From Liolophura sinensis (lineage: Eukaryota; Mollusca; Polyplacophora; Chitonida; Chitonidae): a DNA stretch of 64,000 bases. The notes under the pieces were generated by a model. The model was not told the origin of the DNA. It was given only the letters and a program-made list of their open reading frames with translations, and did not search any database. Position numbers and translations under genes: made by a program. Positions within the stretch are counted from its first letter, which is position 1. The number at the start of each line of letters is the position of its first letter. The DNA is taken from assembly GCF_032854445.1 (NCBI RefSeq), contig NC_088302.1:33883979-33947978 (forward strand), in the 5' to 3' direction. Of the stretch, positions 22,801-34,900 are shown piece by piece.

Positions 22801-25721
22801 ACCATTCATTGTTTTCGAAATACTTTCAGAGAACGCCACAGGGAGCTGTTCACCTTTAAAACACTCTGTCGTTGCCTCGGGGTTTAAAGGTTATGTCAAC
22901 TATTTGTCATCGAGGGTACCAAGTACTCTACCTTACATCATTGATGGAGACGAAACGTTTTTGCTGCATCATCTGGATAAGACCAAGAAGGACAACAACG
23001 TGCAGCTTTCCGTTGAACTGAGATCGAAGTCTTGTCACTGTCTAAAGGGGATAGATATCAAGGTAAATAATACACTTGATACGTGTTACATACGTGTTTT
23101 ACCTTTTAGCAAAGGTATATATAGAAATGTTATAATTTTGATTTATATCATAATCCAATTAACCACTCAAAGCCTTATTTGAAAATATACATGTTCTTCG
23201 GTTTTAGTTGTTCCGGAACTTTATTTATTTATTTTTCAGCTTTATTTCTTAATTTTAAATAATATTCTAATGATAGTGTATAGTTTTGAAGAAGCCACAA
23301 CAAATTCACTCTCCTTTCATTTTTACTGATGAACAGAATTGTGTGCGTTTTATTGTAATGTTTTATTCGTATATATAGATATATAACAGCAATTGTCATA
23401 TAAAATAATCGGTTTTGATTTGACCGATGTAATTTCAGTGGTCGTTCCGGTGTATAGTTTCTGTTGCCTTCAACTAGACCCCAAGTTGTTAAGAAACTTT
23501 TATATATCGGGTGGGCATAAAAAATGTGCCGTACTTTGACACTCAGTATCTCCGAAACCCTCTTACGCCAGCTTCTAAACATTTACACGCTCAAAAGCCA
23601 TTACGTCCTAAGAATACAGGCCAAATTTCAGTTTCATCCTTTAAGATTTCTGTCCATCGGACCAAAATCAAAATAGAGTCAAAAAAGCATGTTCCGGACA
23701 TTTCAAAATGATGTTCTACCTTGTTCTACTGGAAAAGGTGATCAATTCCTTGTCCGCCGCAGAGAAAACCATACTGATTCAGCATAACTTGTGCCTATCT
23801 GGCAGAAGGGTTTCTGTGACACTAGAGCCAGACAATTTTTGCAGACGACACTTGATTGACGCATGTCACACAGATACAGCACGCGCTCTACTCATGACAC
23901 CAATGTGGGTCACCGGAGCGTGCGTTTTTGAGGCTATGTTTTCATTTTAACCCTGTGTACAGATTACTCAAGCTATGACCTTGAAAATTGGTCAGTATAT
24001 TCACAAAATCATGCCACCTGAATGTCTAAACTTTGACAGCGTTTGATAATGGAACAAAGCAGCATCAAAGTACAGCCCATTTTTTAATGCCCACCCGATA
24101 TACGGCGTCGGCCTATCCAACTTGAGCCCACGCACGATTTCAAGTTTATAAGTCCTTTCTTCCTTGGTCGACGCTTTAAATATGCCACACAGTCGTATAA
24201 TGATTGGCATTTCTGATTTCTGTTTCATATGTAGAAACCCCATGTAGACTACGAAACTAAAAACTCTACGAGAGGCCCTGCATTCAAAATGAGTCATTTT
24301 ATGAAACTAAAGCATATCTTGTACATCTATATCCTGATTGAGACATTTACTTATGTCCTATTCTCATATAGCATCATGGGGAACTGTAAAATGTGCATGC
24401 ATGTCTGACTTGTATCTAACAAATCATTTCTGCTTTATTTCTCAGTCAGTGCAAATTGGAGGGAAAAGACACGCAATGATGACGAAGTTCACTCTGGAAT
24501 ATTACGATGGTGGCTGGAACTACATCCACAATCCAGACGGCAAAATGAAGGTAGCATACATAACTCCAACCTCCCGCAAAAATCGATGTCGTACATGAGA
24601 AGGTCCCCCAGCAACCTGCGGATGGTCGTGGGTTTCTCCAGGACTCTGTCCGGTTTCCTCCCACTATATACTGCTGGCCGCCGTCGCATAAATGAAATAT
24701 ACTACGGCCTAAACCGCCAGTCGAATAAATAAATAAATAAAATATCGATGCCATCTTACAATCAGTCAGGCCCTGCCTTAAAGATGGAGAAAAAAGAAAA
24801 ATCACATAAAGCTGAAAGAGTGCAAAAAGTCAGCTGAAAGAGTGCAAAAAGTCAGTTGTAAATGTGGTCTTCAACATTTTTTTTCGATTTATTGTTAAAG
24901 AGGAAATAGATACTTGAAAATAATTTTTTGTATGGTTAGTATGTGGAGCCTCATCTTAGTATATATTGTCTTTGTGTATATAATAATGTTATAAATGAGA
25001 ATGTAACACATGTTTGATAAATATATTTACGCTGTACAGTTTGGTCTTTTCAAATAATAAATGTGTTCAACCAATATATTTTCAATATATTAACAAACAG
25101 AATCTGGTCTTTTCAGCTAACAAATGTGTTAGGCCTGGATTTTGAGCATATTTGTATTATCACTATGTTAACAAATGCTATCATAATTCAGATTAAATGC
25201 ATAAGTTTGGATACACACAACAGTATGTATCACATCCTTGTTTAGAACCCTGTTATGCTCAAGTATCCACCACACAAAAATATTTTCAAATACCCTTCTC
25301 TGATAAAGGAAAACATCGAAAACAATATTTTCAAATAAGTTTTGACGCTCTTTCATCTGATTTTGGCATAATTTGGCATTAAGTTTTCTTCTTTAAGTGA
25401 CTGGCAGATTTGCAGATTTCCATTGACCTACTGGTCAAAGACAATGGTCTTAACAAACTTACATGTAAATATAACACTGGGAAGTGCATAATCATTTGTA
25501 TTTCATAAGGATGTTCAAGTATTACATCTCTGCCGTAGTACCACATACTTGCATTAATCACTGTTCTCTGTTCCTTGCAGCTTTTTTCGGTCGCAGGACA
25601 ATTGGCTCATGATTCTATGGTTCCGTTTCATCGACGTATTTACACGACAGCGCTCAGAGTGTTTCCTCAAGAGTGGATGAGGCTTCCGTGGGTTAGAGTT
25701 CAGCCTGTCGACTGTGGCTGA
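19769..25721 (+). CDS. Secreted low-complexity protein with C-terminal F5/8 type C (discoidin) domain
   Basis: Exons 19769-19857, 20243-21366, 22830-23062, 24446-24550 and 25581-25721 join in phase to 563 residues. Residues 1-21 (MKRLVVALLTLVAPSLLPVSC) look like a signal peptide. Then come a His/Arg stretch (about 60-75), an acidic DYDYDYDF patch, and a Lys/Ser tract of roughly 100 residues with KGKGKKKG-type motifs. The last 150 or so residues run from CSPLKHSVVASG through VQIGGKRHAMMTKFTLEYYD to VQPVDCG. The first and last Cys are placed like the disulfide of F5/8C domains, which usually bind glycans, collagen or phospholipid. AATAAA follows at 25866. The product is probably extracellular; a matrix or biomineral role would be speculation from its Lys- and Asp-rich composition. 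No gene name is recognised. Confidence 0.8.
20243..21366 (+). CDS. Large exon: His-, Asp/Tyr- and Lys-rich region
   Basis: 374 codons open throughout, starting SQPLHYGRHIRVAEE. In order: HRDHRRNGHHRTDGHQHR, a mixed acidic segment, YYGGGMFGGNDEF with the DYDYDYD run, EEYYEEELAKEE, a Lys-rich tract of about 110 residues, and a predicted helix ELREWSRQNAGQIEHLLSK. The A-rich codon use and absence of stops over 1.1 kb in an AT-rich genome support coding. Low-complexity Lys tracts evolve fast, so homology searches may find only the discoidin end. Confidence 0.85.
22618..22800 (+). mobile_element. Diverged family A SINE
   Basis: Head ctcgctggcgcaaatggtta, tail ttcttgagcaaggcgttaaa. Located in intron 2 of the discoidin gene, just before exon 3. 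Confidence 0.65.
22830..25721 (+). CDS. F5/8 type C domain exons 22830-23062, 24446-24550, 25581-25721
   Basis: The three exons encode ENATGSCSPLKHS to KGIDIK, SVQIGGKRHAMMTKFTLEYY to DGKMK, and LFSVAGQLAHDS to VQPVDCG with TGA at 25719-25721. The pattern Cys, about 50 residues, a V-x-I-G-G-type strand, Y-x-D-G-x-W, then R-I-x-P-x-x-W and a final Cys is that of discoidin domains. The closing hydrophobic strands ALRVFPQEWMRLPWVRVQPV are typical. The middle intron holds a DNA transposon of about 600 bp. Confidence 0.78.
23502..24106. mobile_element. DNA transposon of about 600 bp with terminal inverted repeats
   Basis: The left end tatatcgggtgggcataaaa and right end (reverse complement gtatatcgggtgggcattaa) match. 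The match continues through cgtactttgac for about 40 bp. TA flanks suggest a Tc1/mariner-type target. Internal frames (for example 23708-23950) have no recognisable transposase, so it is probably non-autonomous. It sits in intron 3 of the discoidin gene. Confidence 0.75.
24597..24745 (+). mobile_element. Family A SINE, 5'-truncated
   Basis: Begins inside the body at agaaggtcccccagcaacct and ends in aataaataaataaaata. It starts about 46 bp after the donor of discoidin exon 4. Confidence 0.85.
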
Positions 25722-25865
25722 CTTCACCTGAAGGCCATATCCAATCTGATAGACTATACTATACATATTTACAGACAAACAGACGGTTGATACTGTGTGG
25801 AAAATTGTCATTAATCATGATGTTGTTTTTTTTTGTCACTACAAAAGCTGTGTACCGATTCGAAA

Positions 25866-25871
25866 AATAAA
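25866..25871 (+). terminator. Polyadenylation signal AATAAA after discoidin-domain gene
   Basis: AATAAA occurs 145 bp after the TGA of the discoidin-domain gene and is the first canonical signal downstream. This gives a short 3' UTR. Confidence 0.5.
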
Positions 25872-26704
25872 CTTGCTGACTTTTACAATAGCAGTATTTG
25901 CTCATCTTTTTCTATATTGTCCTATATGGTGTAGAGTTCGAATCCGCTTGTGGCAAGTCCTGTCTTCAATGAACAACTTTTTTTCTCTGTGCATACATAT
26001 ATGTAGAACACACATCATGCATGGATCTCACAGTGAGTCAGCATGTTACTGAAAAGACACATAGACATACAGCTACACGTATCCATGTGCATTCAGGTAC
26101 ACAGTATAAACTCCCGGAAGAGTAACAACCCGGAACTATATAAGCTCTCTACATATACATGTACGTGAGTGTTATACAGTGGTACCAGATGCTGTATAAT
26201 TTCAGGTGACTGAAGTGAAAAGACTTGATGGTAAATGATGCCTACGATGTAGAGATATACAACTCGGATAATGACGTTCTGTCAATCAAAAATAACTGTA
26301 CTGAAATTCCTTTCTGGCAACTGTTAGTTTTATAGAATGTAAAAAATCGAAAAATATTGGGCAAGAAGGCTCTATATATTTTTAAGGCATCCAAAAGATA
26401 TGTCACAGTTTCATAGATGCATAATTATTTAAATGAGCGATCGGCGAGAGCTGGAGTCAACGTGGGCCATGCATTTTGCAGACTATATGTACATAAGGTT
26501 CCAATATATGTTTACGTGAAGGAAATATCAATTAATTATTTCTTTAATATTAAATTCCCTACATCTGAAATCTGTACAACATTATTTCCTATTGATATAC
26601 AATGACAGATCTTGCTAAGACTTCATCAACTTAATAGACGACATGAATAGGCCTACATGATTTAAATTTACAATTACCTCCATACATGTATGCATTGTAG
26701 TATG

Positions 26705-26830
26705 TTTGTGTGTGTGTGTGCTTGAGGTTTAATATCATACTTAGCAATTTTTCAGTCATATGATGACTCATTAGGAGTCATTAGGTGTGTATACATACAT
26801 TGTGTATTCTTGTGGTAGGACGAAGTCATG
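26705..26830 (-). mobile_element. Fragment of LINE-tailed SINE
   Basis: gtgcttgaggtttaatatca and ttttcagtcatatgatgact match the 3' third of the element at 54823-55169. Confidence 0.65.
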
Positions 26831-26929
26831 CCGAAGACATCAAACATCAATGACAAACCACCCAGTCACATTATACCGTTTCCTTGATCTAACCCATCAG
26901 AGCAGCAAGTACCATTTTGAAAATTTTTC

Positions 26930-27148
26930 GGGGGCCTCCATGGCTCAGTTGGTTAGCGCGCTAGCACAGGGTAAGTCTCTCACCAATGTGGTCGCTGTGA
27001 GTTCGAGTCTAGCTCATGCTGGCTTCCTCTCCGGCTGTAAGTGGGAAGGCTTTCCGGCAACTTGCGGATGGTCATGGGTTTCCCCCGGCTCTGCCCGGTT
27101 TCCTCTCACCATAATGCTGGCCGTTTAAATAAATAAATAAAATCTTTC
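26930..27148 (+). mobile_element. Family A SINE with intact A and B boxes
   Basis: The head gggggcctccatggctcagt and tggttagcgcgctagc contain a good A box (tggctcagttgg); gagttcgagtc is a good B box. The tail is shortened. A tRNA-like remnant in reverse (cgggtttgatccctgc) follows at 27155-27235. Confidence 0.88.
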
Positions 27149-27385
27149 GTATGACCCGCCCCGGGTTTGATCCCTGCTTTCCCGACTTCAAGGTAGGCGA
27201 TCTAACCATTATAGGCCACCGAAGCGGTTATGGTGGTAATACGGACACCTGTAACTACAGCATGATAGACATGATCTTTTCTATGTGTCAGTTTTGGGCT
27301 TTTAGGACCATACGAGTTGGAAATTGGATTTTCCTGCCAAATTCTTCTTTTCTGGACATCACTAAAATCTGATGATTAGTGTTTA

Positions 27386-27625
27386 ATTTATTTGATTTGA
27401 CTGGTATTTTACGCCATACTCAAGAATATTTCACTTAAACAACGGCGGCCAGAATTAAGGTGAGAGAAAACTGGGCATCGGGGAAACTCACGACCATTCG
27501 CAGGTTGATGGAAGACCTTCCCACGTGCGGCCGGAGAGGAAGCCAGCATGGGCTGGACTTGAACTCACAGCAACCGCATTTGTGGGAGGCTTCTGGTTCA
27601 TTTCGCCCTGCTGGCGTGCTAGTCC
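27386..27625 (-). mobile_element. Family A SINE copy
   Basis: Reverse copy from tttatttgatttgactggta to gccctgctggcgtgctag. It lies 240 bp from the plus copy at 26930, forming an inverted pair. Confidence 0.87.
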
Positions 27626-28611
27626 CCTCGAATACAATATTAACATCACCTCTTTTGGTTTTTACCAGCCTTATATTTCAATGGAGGTACAATGTGCTAA
27701 CACTTTTCTTGCGCTTACTAGCACTTTTATGTCTGATTTGACGCAAAATTAGAATGTGTTGACATTATACGGGCCTATATACGATGACCATTCATTGGTT
27801 GTTTTAAATGTAGGCCTGTACAGTTACGCTTATATATAAACGAGTCCTATTATAACACTTTTTCGTCAGTCGGCTATATAGATATGCATAAATATGATAA
27901 GATTGGTGATGAATGAAATTAATGTTCAAGTTCATTAATTTGTATACAATAATGCCCTATATTTAAACATTAATTAAACCGATCGATCATCGATAAGACA
28001 AAGTCAATTTCACGTATATACCGTACACGACAATTATAGAACACTGAAAGCAATATATAGACGATCTGGAATCACTGTATGGTTTATTTGTCTAATATTA
28101 TACATGCCTATAGCAAATGTCCAGTATTTAAGGTAATCTGACTTAAAATACATATACACGTATGCGTCTCTCATATCAGGCCGCAGGAGAGATGGGATGT
28201 CAAGAAATTAAAGAGGCTGTTAATTAATATATACATACACAAGAATCTCCATCTTGCGCATCTTGCTATACTGTCCGGCATTAGGCCTTTGCCGTGAATG
28301 AGGTAAAAGTTCGCCCCCCAGAAATGTATTTTAGAGGCAAATAAATGTCACAAACCATTGCTTTTGGTGCTGAAATCAACATTTTCTCAGCAGGATATTT
28401 TCCTACCTTCCAAACAAACCTCAAAACACCTTTCTTAGGTCAACTGAAAACTCACTCTGAATCAGACAACTGAGCAGTTTAGACATGAGTGAAATTTTAG
28501 GTTATTTACAGTATTTAAACCCTGTTTGAAAAAAACATGTTAGATTGACTAATTATAAACGCATGGCTTAAGTGTTAAACTATCTGAGCGTGCGATATTG
28601 AAATTCCTTTA

Positions 28612-28740
28612 GGAAGACGTTTTGTATGGACTGGCATCAGATGTTTCGCTTGACGAGGCACAGGTGGTACAGACATCAATGGGGTACCCATGCCTCTTGC
28701 GCCTCACCAGGAACGAGAAGGCCAAATGGGACGACTCATA
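28612..28740 (+). CDS. Unassigned possible terminal exon
   Basis: After an AG at a short pyrimidine run (cctttag), 42 codons are open: EDVLYGLASDVSLDEAQVVQ, then TSMGYPCLLRLTRNEKAKWD and DS, ending TAG. The mixed acidic/hydrophobic composition looks like protein, but no family is recognised and no partner exon is seen between 25722 and 28611. No AATAAA lies before the myosin start 113 bp downstream, which weakens the case. It could be a relic exon or an alternative end of the discoidin gene. Confidence 0.3.
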
Positions 28741-28852
28741 GATGTGGATAAGTAGGTCAAACTATGCTTAGCGGTATTTATAATTCACATACGATGACGC
28801 TTCCAAACTTTGTTCAATATCTTCGTGTTAAGTTTACTTCCTGACTCGGGGA

Positions 28853-28960
28853 ATGATGGCTGACGGCAAAGCTCCTGACGACTTGACGACTTTATCGCAG
28901 TTAGACGAAACAGATTTGCTGCGCGCCTTGAAGGCAAGATACGAAAGCGACAAGATCTAT
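28853..28960 (+). CDS. Myosin exon 1 with start codon
   Basis: Two tandem ATGs at 28853 and 28856 begin [16 protein letters not shown], leading to [12 protein letters not shown] before GTAAGT. An in-frame TAA lies 24 nt upstream, so no longer frame or kinase domain can be fused here within this exon. The motor starts without an SH3-like subdomain, as in classes I and III. Confidence 0.85.
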
Positions 28961-31900
28961 GTAAGTAAATGGAAATTTAAATTATGAAGTAAAAGCGTTG
29001 TTGTTGTACATGTAAGTATCGATTTCACTGATGTATGGGGTATACTATAAAATCTGTACGGACTCTCAATCTTTTCACCTTTTATGTATCGCAAGGTATT
29101 TGTTGAAGGCATTGGCAAATACATTAATTGTGATTTTTCGTTTGGTACTTTGACGTGCTCTTTAAAAAGTAACTTCTTTAAGGGGCATCTGGAGTAAGTC
29201 GACATGCTGTACTACAAACTTTTACCTGAATGTTCTTAATAACGGACTGACTTACAATGCCGGTGTAATTTACCAATGCACTGGTAAGTTACACCATGGA
29301 GGTAAGTATGAAGAGACACTGGAAGTTAAAGATGTGATGGGGGAATCATTTATTTCCTTGACCACAGATTATTTTTCGAAGCTAACTAGACCTACAGAGA
29401 ACTTGGGTTAGTTATTCAGAAGTGAATTGATAATGAAAGTTAAAGCATACTCTCATCATAGCACGTCTAAACAAATACAGATTTAATCTGAACTGGGTCT
29501 ACTGTTAATGCTTAACTCATAGTGCTACACTTTTAAGCAGTCTACATACATGTTTGTCATGTGGTGTCTAGAGCAAAAGGAGGTTAAGTTTTTGTAGGCA
29601 TCTGCCTGTCTGTCCGTCTGTTTGCCCATCCAAAGTTATGGATGGATTTGGATGAAATTTTGTGCACAGCTTGGCTTTGGGCCAGGCATCAATCTATTAA
29701 AATTTGGAGGTAAAATTTTTTAACAATTTTTTGCGAAATGTTATTGAATGTCTGTCTTCAGCTATGCGGAAAAAGATATTCATGGATTTGATTAATACAA
29801 TGCACAGCTTGGATTTGACACAATCACCAATCCATTTCATTTTGGGGTGATAAAAATCAAGATCCAGATGGAGTCCTCTTCACAGCCAGATGGTTAGCTT
29901 GTATAGGGCTATGACCCTAATTAAGGAACAACTAGGCCTACTACATGCATCAAGTTTTAATGATTAAGAGAAACAAAGGGAAAATTTTGTTTGTTCTGAC
30001 CTTATTTCTGGATCATCTTTGTGACCTTGGCATGTTACAGAATTTCTGTAGACTACAAAATTTTAATAGTGGTTTAACAGAGCGGAGCAGACAGGAAGCA
30101 GTGAGGGGTATTCACCCAGGAAATCATGATTCTATACACATATATTGTACCTCATTCTAGTTTTTATAGTTTCAGGATGTATTTGCGTGTCAAGCATTTT
30201 CATGTGTGTATTTATGTGAGCAGAATAGTGATAATGCTTATATATGTGTAGTAACCTCATCTGGTAAATAAAAAGAAGTAGCGCATTTTAGTAAAGGAAA
30301 TCCTACACAAGCTGCTGTGATGTACAACACGGCCATGTTTTCAATTGTCATACTAAGTACAGAGAAAAAGATTTGTTCTCAGATGGTAAATATATATTGT
30401 ACATGTTTCTTGTTGTCTTAGATAACACGTGCCTCATAACTCTTCTTATGGTCATTTTGAATTGTTCTTTACCAACCAGATCTTGTCTTTGTTTCACAAA
30501 ATGTCATTGGTAATAGCTGAATGCCCATATTTAAAGAACATCTCTGTTCTGTTATAGATGCGTCATCTGATTAAGAAGAGATTTTATATGATGTCTCTCT
30601 ACGTAAAAAGTGGGTTAAGCATGTGCTAAATGTTGCGTAGGTAAACTCTGAAATCCAAAACTTGGGAACAAAAGTAGTTTAGCTCTATGAGTGTACGATT
30701 TCACCGTACTAATCACACAGCTGCAGTTCACATGGTAACAGTATCAGTCATTATGACATTCCTGAAAGATTATCCCTCTACTTACTGTACAGTGTACCAT
30801 GGGTTGACATCTGTTATTTTTTTCGCTGTATTATGTTAATGAATACATGTATATCTAGGTAGTACCAGACGCTCTCTAATTATATGTGCATGATTAAATG
30901 TAAACCTAGTTTTTGTGATACCTGTAGGATGACCTACAGTAACAAATTATTTGCTAACATGTTTTCCCACCATTGATTAACACCTTTTTGTCAGTAGTAC
31001 ATATTTGTGTATAGATTTATGAATAAATACATTTACACATCATGAGTACAATGATATTTTTTTGACATTTAGGCTTCTGTGGATATATACCGTATTTCTC
31101 CTAAAGTTTGGTATTTAAAAATGCATTTTCAGAAGCACATAAAAAGGCATTAAAATGATACTTTTTATACCATTACTTACAAATGTAAGTTTTTCTTATG
31201 AGATATTGTTCAGACAAAAAAAAAGCAAAAAACAAAATGGCCGCCCAATGTTAAAACATTAGGGAAAAGGTCACTTTTTGCCACTTCGTTAGCGACCACT
31301 AAGGCCTAGTTGCACAGAATAACTTCACGAAAGCTGAAAATTATGCAAATCCAACAGATACAAGATCGCTGACAGCGATTAAAAATAGGCATTTTTTGGT
31401 GCAATAATGTAGGGAGGACGGTTTTCTTCACTCACGCCGTTTGTTACTAAGGAGATCACACAGTCTCTAGCTTCCGGTCTGTGTTACAGAATAGCTAGTA
31501 CTATTATTTAATAAAATTTACTATGAATAACAATAATGACATTGTAAGTACATGGGTAGCATCGGTTATGGGTATTTAAAAGCTAATGTGCAAAATTGTG
31601 TAGCTGAGTTTGCAGTTAGTTGCAAAAAGAGAATTGCCAGTAAACCATTACGTGATGATTGGTTTAATGTTACGGTTTTATGCCAAGATGGTCAAAGTTG
31701 CCAGGCCTTAGAAGTTGTCGTTGCCAGGGGCACAGCATACATCACAGGAAGTTTTGGACAAATATTTCCAAGTGTTGAACACCATCCTCGCTGAAAATAA
31801 CCTTATGGACAACCCGAAATGGATATTTAACATAGATGAAGCTGGAGTAAATACAGAACATGCTCCTCGGAAGATTGTCCAGCTGTCTGTACGCTGTAAC

Positions 31901-34900
31901 ATCTCCCAGGTCATCTATTGTCACAATATAAAATGCAATTGGAAATCACATCCCGCCTTATTTTATATTTTGCCTGGGAAGAGGTGGAATGCAGAATTTT
32001 TGGATGGATCCCCACCTGAATCTTCTGGTGAAATATCTGGCAATGGCTGGTCCAGTTCCGATATATTTCATAATTATCTGACCAATCATTTCACAAAACA
32101 TGCCAACATAACGAATCATCCCAAGGCCCCAAAAACTCTAATTTTATTTGATGGACATTAATAATCTCTCTCTTTAACTCTTATTGATTGGGCAAACAGA
32201 CATAATATAATTTTGTTTGTTCTTCCTCCACTCACCAGTTATATAAAACAAACTTTAAATGTTGCTGTCTTTGAATCCTGCATCAAAATGACTAAATATG
32301 AGGTTGCAAAACTGTCTGTCACACCATTCCAGAAGGCAGTGCCCCCTGAAAATCTAGTTTCAGCTTTTAGGAAATCATGCCCTTTTTGAGAGAAGGCAAT
32401 TGAAGAATCAGAAGTGGTGCCATCAGTCATTTCTCCAGCAGAGAACTGTCAGTCAGACAGCCAGGATAAGGAGAATATTCCACCTGCAAAGCAAGTCGAT
32501 CCATAATACAGAAAATATTTATTCATTGTCTTCTGGTTCTGTAAACACACTCATTGCTCCTACCACATGTCCGGAATCATTCATATCCATCCCTCATCCT
32601 GTAAATAACAAACCATTATCTCAAAATAGTAATTTTAGCAGACCTTTGTCAAACCATGGCAGCGAGTTGCTGAATTGAGCACCACTATGAGCTTCACTAC
32701 TGTTACTCCAGCACAGTTCTTCCAACAGAAATCAATCACCAATGTTGTAAAAAAGCCAACAAATATATTTGTTTCTCCGTTTCTTGCTGGAAATTTGCTC
32801 AGACAGTGAAAATTATTTTTCAGTTATCCAATCTATTAAAATCAAGCCCAATTAAGCTTTATCAGAGAAAGTACGTACCAACAAATCTTCAGTGAAGAAA
32901 ACCCCTAAAATTGCTGTATCTGTAACTGACAGTCCCAGGCCTTATTAATAATAAATTAAAAATTAAAATTTTCTGTCACTAAAGATGCAAGCTTCATAAA
33001 ACTGTGCAGATTATTTCTCTACACCCCATAGAACTTTCTCTCAGAATGTTTCAAAATATTGGTCACATTGGTTGAAAAGGTTAAAGAATTAGGGTTTGCA
33101 TGCAATAGCTAGTCTATTTATTTATTTTTTTATTTTATTGGTGTTTTACGCTGTACTCAAGAATATTCAATAGCTAGTCTAAGTAAGTAAAATTTTCAAC
33201 CGGCCCCCAATAGCACAGTGGGTAGAGTTTCAGGAGCGGTAGATCCAGGGTCAAGCCTGGGTCGATTCACACCTAAGACTTTAAAAGAGGAAGTTGTAAC
33301 TTCCTTGCTTGGTGTTCAGCATGAAGGGGATAGTGCAACGACTGGTTGACCCGTATCAGAATAATGGCTCAGGCGGGGCTGCTTACTTACCTTCGGTAAG
33401 GCGCCTCAGTGAAGCAGCTCTAGATAAAAGAGCAGAGAAAATCTGTCCCGCAACAAGGAGGCACATTACATGCACTCTAAGGACTCCTTCGTTGTAATAT
33501 GACTGAAAAATTGTTAAGTTAAACCCCAAGCACTCACTCACTCAGATTTTCATATACATGTACATACGTCACATTTTTGCTAGAGTTTACTAGACAGGCC
33601 TTCTCCACATACAGTGCATGTATATATAGGAAATTAACTATACTACGTGTACATCTATTTTAAATGAAAGAAAAATACACTGTTTTTCTCTTTTTGTTTC
33701 ATTGTTACACATATTTACATGCTAATCCCACATCCTGTTAGAGATGTTTGTTCACCTTGACCAGGTATGATTGTTATCTGCATGTCATTCTATATTTTTG
33801 TTTCCAGGAAGAAGGAAATTTTCGGTTGGTTTAATTATTTATTGGCTAATTGATCATACACGTAATTAACATTGGAAAATAAATAAATACATGTAATAAT
33901 AACACCACAGCCTCATTCTAACTAATGTGCTAATCTAATTATACCCAGGAGCCTCTCACCAATGCGGTCGCTGTGAGTTCAAGTCAAGCTCATGCTGGCT
34001 TCGTCTCCAGCCGTACGTGGGAAGTTGTCCAGCAACCTGTGGATGGTCATGGGCTTTCTCCGGGGTCAGCCCAGCTTCCTCCCACGAGAATGCTGGTCGC
34101 AGTCACATAAGTGAAATATTCTTGAGTACAGCGTAAAACACCAATCAAAGAAAATAAATAAATGAATTTAATTATACCTGTAGAATACTGTATTGGAAAC
34201 AATATTGTTATATAACTTATGATGGCATGCTGTGTTGTAATTTACTTTTTCCTTTTTCCACAGACATATGTTGGAGACATTCTCATAGCCGTCAACCCAT
34301 TCAAGGATCTGCCTATCTATGGCAAAGATGTAAGATCACATATTGCACTGTCCTAAACGATAGGCTATCATTAAAAACATGAAATTAAAAATTTGTTGGC
34401 CATAACTCGACCAGTCCACCTGGAAAGGAACCTATGCTCTAAAGTTTTTTTATTTGGATTTTGACAGAATGTTTTTGCTCTGAAAGCTAATTTCTTTAAA
34501 ATCCCCGATTTTTCATAAGTCAGAATGAAACAACATATAGAATTTCCAAATGATTAATAGAAACTTTTCTTATAGGGCTGGGATCGCCAAAGAAAGAATT
34601 TTTTAAGTACGGCCTAGTTGTTAAAGAAGAATGTTGGATACTGTCATCTGAGCTTAATTAAGATAAATTTAATTGACAAAGAAGGTTATTTTTGCACATT
34701 TTAATTGTTCTAGCTTGCACATGAGCCTATTTGTTGATACGTTACACATTTTAGTAAATGACGTAAAGTTTTACCCTGGGACTCGGGATTCATTGCGTTG
34801 GGTGTGGTTGTTACTGACTGAGCACCGTGGGAGAGTATCGGGTGGTCAGCGAATTATACTGACAATTAAAGAATGTAATAAACAAGCTCGCACTTCAATT

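Larger units (their letters stand above)
25872..28611. other. Intergenic stretch
   Basis: Holds a SINE fragment (26705-26830), an inverted SINE pair (26930-27148, 27386-27625) and repeat family X (28290-28540). AT-rich elsewhere, with no supported exon before 28612. Confidence 0.55.
28961..34263 (+). other. Myosin intron 1 (5.3 kb)
   Basis: The longest intron: a ctgtctgtccg repeat (29576-29900), a possible repeat at 31080-31200 (related to 40515-40650 and 43320-43570), the broken transposase, two SINE families and the truncated SINE with target duplication. No alternative myosin exon was found. Confidence 0.7.

Noticed and set aside
23708-23950. 80-codon frame with transposase-like look
   Set aside because: It lies inside the 600-bp inverted-repeat element but shows no DDE signature or family match I can support.
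26930-27010. Possible tRNA gene (good A and B boxes)
   Set aside because: The boxes belong to a family A SINE head; the anticodon arm and acceptor stem do not close and the sequence runs into the SINE body.
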